DNA from: Dyadobacter psychrophilus
GTDB lineage: Bacteria; Bacteroidota; Bacteroidia; Cytophagales; Spirosomataceae
Reading direction: 5' to 3'
Assembly: GCF_900167945.1 (NCBI RefSeq)
Contig: NZ_FUZA01000007.1
Span: 248,001-312,000 of the forward strand
Length of the DNA stretch: 64,000 nt
Both the position numbers and the translations under genes were made by a program. Position 1 is the first letter of the stretch. Each line of letters opens with the position of its first letter. Of the stretch, positions 60,931 through 64,000 are shown piece after piece. Under the pieces are notes generated by a model. It ran no database searches and was not told where the DNA came from. It worked only from the letters and a program-made list of their open reading frames with translations.

Positions 60931-61338
60931 CTATTTTTTGACGTCAACCAATTTGAATGGGATTTCTTCGTGAATTTTACTGGCATCACTCAGTTCGGCG
61001 TCAATATGCAGCAGTAGTTCAGAAGTTTTTGAAATGTCATATTTGAATGACGCTTCCAACTGAACTTCATCCTTGTCCTTGCAATCGCAGCCTGCCGCTT
61101 TATTATAGATTTCCTTTTTCTCGTTATCCAGAAGCCATATGCGATAACTGATCACCGATTTTTCCTGGGGCTTAATAACCGCCTTCACAACAATCTCTTC
61201 GTTGTCTTCAATTTCCTGTTTCCAGCTGGGTGAAGTCACCGTAATGTATGACGAGTCTGCCCTTGGTATCTCTTTTTCCTCACACGCAGTGAATGCTGCC
61301 AAGGCCGCAAATACTATCATTGATCTGTTCGCTTTCAT
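60931..61338 (-). CDS. Small lipoprotein with CxC motif (copy 2)
   Basis: A 135-residue paralogue of the gene at 60446-60853: lipobox FTAC (Cys19) followed by EEKEIP, then YITVTSPSWKQEIEDNEEIVVKAVIKPQ, VISYRIWLLDNEKKEIYNKAAGCDCKDKD and LLHIDAELSDASKIHEEIPFKLVDVKK. The two lie head-to-tail 77 bp apart and are probably a tandem duplication that has diverged. Upstream is the divergent GH15 gene. Confidence 0.72.
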   Translation of the reverse strand: MKANRSMIVFAALAAFTACEEKEIPRADSSYITVTSPSWKQEIEDNEEIVVKAVIKPQEKSVISYRIWLLDNEKKEIYNKAAGCDCKDKDEVQLEASFKYDISKTSELLLHIDAELSDASKIHEEIPFKLVDVKK

Positions 61339-61534
61339 GTGTGTTTTGATTTAGGTGAAAAAAATATTTAAAGGAATTTCAAAACCCACATCGAATCCTG
61401 TGCCCTTGGACGTCATAAAGCCTTTGCGTTTTTTCTCCGGCAGGTCTGGTTGATTAAATGGTAAAACGCTCCCCCGCCACCGCAACTGGCCTGATAATTT
61501 ACGCACACCACTTTCCACACTTACATTAAGCTAA

Positions 61535-63343
61535 ATGCCCAGAAAGAACCCCGAACACGCGCGGATTGAGGATTATGGATTGATTGGAAATCTGAAAACC
61601 GTTGCCCTGGTATCCGTGGAAGGCTCTATCGATTTCATGTGTTATCCCAATTTCGACTCACCGACGGTCTTTGCAAAATTATTAGACAACAAAACAGGTG
61701 GCAGCTTCGCTATTTTTCCGCAGATGGACGGATACAATACCAAGCAGCTTTACCTTCCCGCAACGGCCGTTTTGCTTACCCGATTTTTCTCCGAGGAAGG
61801 CATCGCCGAAGTGACAGACTATATGCCGGTCGACGACCGGATGGACAAATCAAACGCAATCGTGCGGCAGGTGAAAACGGTTCGGGGAAAAATTACTTTC
61901 CAGGCGAAATGTCAGCCTGCATTTGATTATGCCAATGCTTCGCATACTTGCGAGATGCGTGACGACTGTGTTTATTTCAATGCAGACAATGCAGATGAAA
62001 CGGTCATGCGCCTGATCGCCGATATTCCCTTGCAGATCAAGAAAAATGCAGGTTATGCAGAGTTCACGCTCGAACAGGGGAAAACAGCCTATCTGGTGTT
62101 GGAATGTGGAAAAACGCAGGTGGAAGACGAGAATCCAATTGAGATTTATAAAAAAAACACCTATCAGGACACGGTTGATTTTTGGCGGAAATGGTCTAAG
62201 AAATCGAGTTACAAAGGTCGCTGGACGGGCACGGTGAATCGTTCGGCGATAACGCTCAAGCTGCTCACTTCACGCGAGCAGGGTTCCATGGTGGCGGCGC
62301 CGACATTCAGTCTGCCGGAAGTCATAGGCGGCGGGCGTAACTGGGATTACCGTTTCATGTGGATCAGGGACGCCGCTTTTACAATGTATGCTTTTCTGCG
62401 GCTCGGCTATACGGATGAGGCCACGGCATTTCTCGAATGGATCCATGACCGCTGCAAGGAAGACAAGCTTTACCTCATGTACACGATCGATGGCGGGCAT
62501 GATTTGGAGGAAAAAGAGCTGGAATATTTGAGCGGCTATCAAAACTCAAAACCCGTCAGGATCGGCAACGGCGCGCAGGACCAGTATCAGCTCGATATTT
62601 ACGGCGAGCTCATCGACACGATCTACATTTACAACAAACAGCACGCAGCGATTACTTTTGAATTTTGGGAAACCATAGTGAAACAGGTTAATGTGGTTAC
62701 CAAAAAGTGGAAAACCGCCGATCACGGGATTTGGGAGATCCGAAACACTGAAAAGCATTTTCTGCATAGCCGGCTTATGTGCTGGGTGGCGATGGACCGC
62801 GCGATAAAGATCGGGCAGCACCGCTCGTTCCCTTTTCCGGAAAACGACTGGAAGAAAGTGCGTGACGACATTTATACAGACATTTATGATAATTTCTGGA
62901 ACGACGAAATAGGTGCCTGGGTGCAACACAAAGGCGCAGATACCGTAGACGCCAGCGTTTTACTGATGTCGCTCATGCATTTTATCTCACCTCTCGAACC
63001 GCGTTGGTTATCCACGTTGAAAGTCGTGGAAGAACAGCTGGGTGTGGATGTGCTTTTATACCGTTACAAAAACGGCATAGCATCATTCGACGGCTTGAAA
63101 GGGGAAGAAGGCACATTTAATATGTGCTCATTCTGGTACATCGAATCACTCGCTAAAAGCGGGGAAGTAGCAAAAGCGCTTGATAGCTTTGAGAAAATGA
63201 TAGGTTATGCCAACCATTTGGGCTTGTTCAGCGAACAGATCGGCCACAAGGCCGAGCATCTTGGCAATTTCCCACAAGCTTTTACGCATCTGGCCCTCAT
63301 CAGTGCTGCGTTGGAGATTGATAAACAGCTGGACAGACAATAA
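61535..63343 (+). CDS. Glycoside hydrolase family 15 protein (glucoamylase/trehalase-like)
   Basis: A 602-residue cytosolic protein (no signal peptide). The N-terminal domain (1-about 215; IEDYGLIGNLKTVALVSVEGSIDFMCYPNFDSPTVFAKLLD) is the trehalase-like N-domain (DUF5911), and the C-terminal (alpha/alpha)6 barrel carries GGGRNWDYRFMWIRDAAFTMY. Likely catalytic acids are Glu401 (GIWEIR) and Glu567 (GLFSEQI). Bacterial relatives hydrolyse alpha-glucosides including trehalose. No carbohydrate operon surrounds it. Convergent with the truncated gene at 63352. Confidence 0.93.
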   Translation: MPRKNPEHARIEDYGLIGNLKTVALVSVEGSIDFMCYPNFDSPTVFAKLLDNKTGGSFAIFPQMDGYNTKQLYLPATAVLLTRFFSEEGIAEVTDYMPVDDRMDKSNAIVRQVKTVRGKITFQAKCQPAFDYANASHTCEMRDDCVYFNADNADETVMRLIADIPLQIKKNAGYAEFTLEQGKTAYLVLECGKTQVEDENPIEIYKKNTYQDTVDFWRKWSKKSSYKGRWTGTVNRSAITLKLLTSREQGSMVAAPTFSLPEVIGGGRNWDYRFMWIRDAAFTMYAFLRLGYTDEATAFLEWIHDRCKEDKLYLMYTIDGGHDLEEKELEYLSGYQNSKPVRIGNGAQDQYQLDIYGELIDTIYIYNKQHAAITFEFWETIVKQVNVVTKKWKTADHGIWEIRNTEKHFLHSRLMCWVAMDRAIKIGQHRSFPFPENDWKKVRDDIYTDIYDNFWNDEIGAWVQHKGADTVDASVLLMSLMHFISPLEPRWLSTLKVVEEQLGVDVLLYRYKNGIASFDGLKGEEGTFNMCSFWYIESLAKSGEVAKALDSFEKMIGYANHLGLFSEQIGHKAEHLGNFPQAFTHLALISAALEIDKQLDRQ

Positions 63344-63351
63344 TGGTATTC

Positions 63352-64000
63352 TCAATTGAGATTTAGGCCAACGGCAAGCCCAATGTAGGGTTTGCCCTGG
63401 TAAATCCATAAATGCTTGTTGCCGTCCAGCAGATGGTCCACCGCGCCGATCAACCCGAAAGTGAAATTTTCCACGCCCATGACAATGGCAACGCCCTTGG
63501 ACCAGGCCATGCCATCGTATTCAATAGAGATGCCATTATTGGTCACCCAGGGATTTAGCGGCGTGACGCCAAAGCCTGTAATAATTCCTGCCGAGATCCC
63601 GTAATGCTTCACTTTTTCATGCAATTTTCCGATCGGATCTGTGGTCAATGACATTCTGTAAACATCCGTCCGATAGCCCAGGTAAACGGCACCATTAAGG
63701 TGATTGCTAAATTGCCTTGGAAAGGACTGTGCGGACGGACGGAATTTGATAGGAATAGTCAGGATGTCGACATCGAATCCATTTTGCCAATATTTATTGC
63801 TATTCATGTTCTCGGTTGACGCTTTTTGAGCAAAAGTCTGCTTTACCAGCTCCGAAGGCTTGACGGGAGCAGTGCGCCAGCCCTTTTTCAAAGAATATAT
63901 CGAGATCGAATCTTCTGTATTTTCCACATAAACCTGCTGTTTCTGACCTTTGACTTTGGTATGGTAGATCCCGTCCGCAAAATTGAATTTTGGACTGTCC
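63352..64000 (-). CDS. Outer-membrane beta-barrel-like protein, N-terminus beyond window
   Basis: The frame is open from the window edge to the stop at 63352 (about 215 residues seen), so the N-terminus and signal peptide are missing. Alternating strands with glycine-rich turns (LNGAVYLGYRTDVYRMSL, GISAGIITGFGVTPLNP, KGVAIVMGVENFTFGLIGAVDHLL, GKPYIGLAVGLNLN) fit an outer-membrane barrel. A GTG near 63927 could be misread as a start, but coding character continues upstream. No family assigned. Confidence 0.65.
   Translation of the reverse strand, partial: DSPKFNFADGIYHTKVKGQKQQVYVENTEDSISIYSLKKGWRTAPVKPSELVKQTFAQKASTENMNSNKYWQNGFDVDILTIPIKFRPSAQSFPRQFSNHLNGAVYLGYRTDVYRMSLTTDPIGKLHEKVKHYGISAGIITGFGVTPLNPWVTNNGISIEYDGMAWSKGVAIVMGVENFTFGLIGAVDHLLDGNKHLWIYQGKPYIGLAVGLNLN

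Overview
The window looks like ordinary chromosome from a member of the Bacteroidota, most likely a Cytophagales bacterium close to Dyadobacter (the genus is an inference). The signs are a SusD-family tail, TonB-dependent receptors with carboxypeptidase-like N-domains, DUF4249, DUF4290 and DUF2807 proteins, type IX secretion (PorU, PorV, and cargo with C-terminal sorting domains), Bacteroidota-type promoters (TTG, 17-23 bp, TAnnTTTG) and little Shine-Dalgarno signal. I see no rRNA, tRNA, insertion sequence, prophage or CRISPR array.

Layout. 1-3.9 kb: the end of a SusD gene, a secreted SGNH/sialate-esterase-like protein and a beta-propeller lipoprotein. 3.9-8.6 kb (minus): an AIM24-like protein, a small acidic-tailed protein, gltX, RidA, an acyl-CoA thioesterase and an outer-membrane barrel. 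8.7-12.6 kb (minus): a padR - PspC/DUF2807 - DUF2807 cassette with a palindromic operator-promoter. 12.7-17.9 kb (plus): folA, a C25 protease, a DUF4290 protein and murA. 17.9-26.9 kb: a DUF1080 protein, photolyase, an M16 homologue without the zinc motif, porV, porU and a SprT-like protein. 26.9-32.3 kb (minus): a small lipoprotein, a GGGP-synthase-like enzyme, small membrane proteins and hisH-hisA-hisF-hisIE behind a candidate histidine attenuator. 32.4-42.5 kb (plus): an M14 peptidase, a TonB receptor and surface lipoprotein behind pho-box-like repeats, HupE/UreJ, an M1 peptidase and a hydroxyacid dehydrogenase. 42.5-46.5 kb: a lysine-rich protein, a lone LytTR regulator and a tandem kinase-kinase-regulator operon. 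46.6-55 kb: a DUF4249 lipoprotein, a double GNAT protein, an ABC-F protein with a structured leader, a GAF protein and a short UvrA paralogue. 55-64 kb: a GT-C membrane enzyme, a TonB receptor/DUF4249 pair, two duplicated small lipoproteins, a GH15 enzyme and a truncated outer-membrane protein.

Most notable are regulatory elements outside the large genes. (1) A 21-codon leader with four His codons upstream of hisH is followed by mutually exclusive hairpins and a T-rich terminator, matching the logic of classical his attenuation. (2) Four tandem 11-bp repeats sit upstream of the TonB receptor and resemble PhoB/PhoP boxes. (3) A 10-bp-arm palindrome covers the padR promoter. (4) The ABC-F leader has an AUG-UAA pair next to an exact 10-nt complement of the translation start region. 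All are sequence-based predictions.
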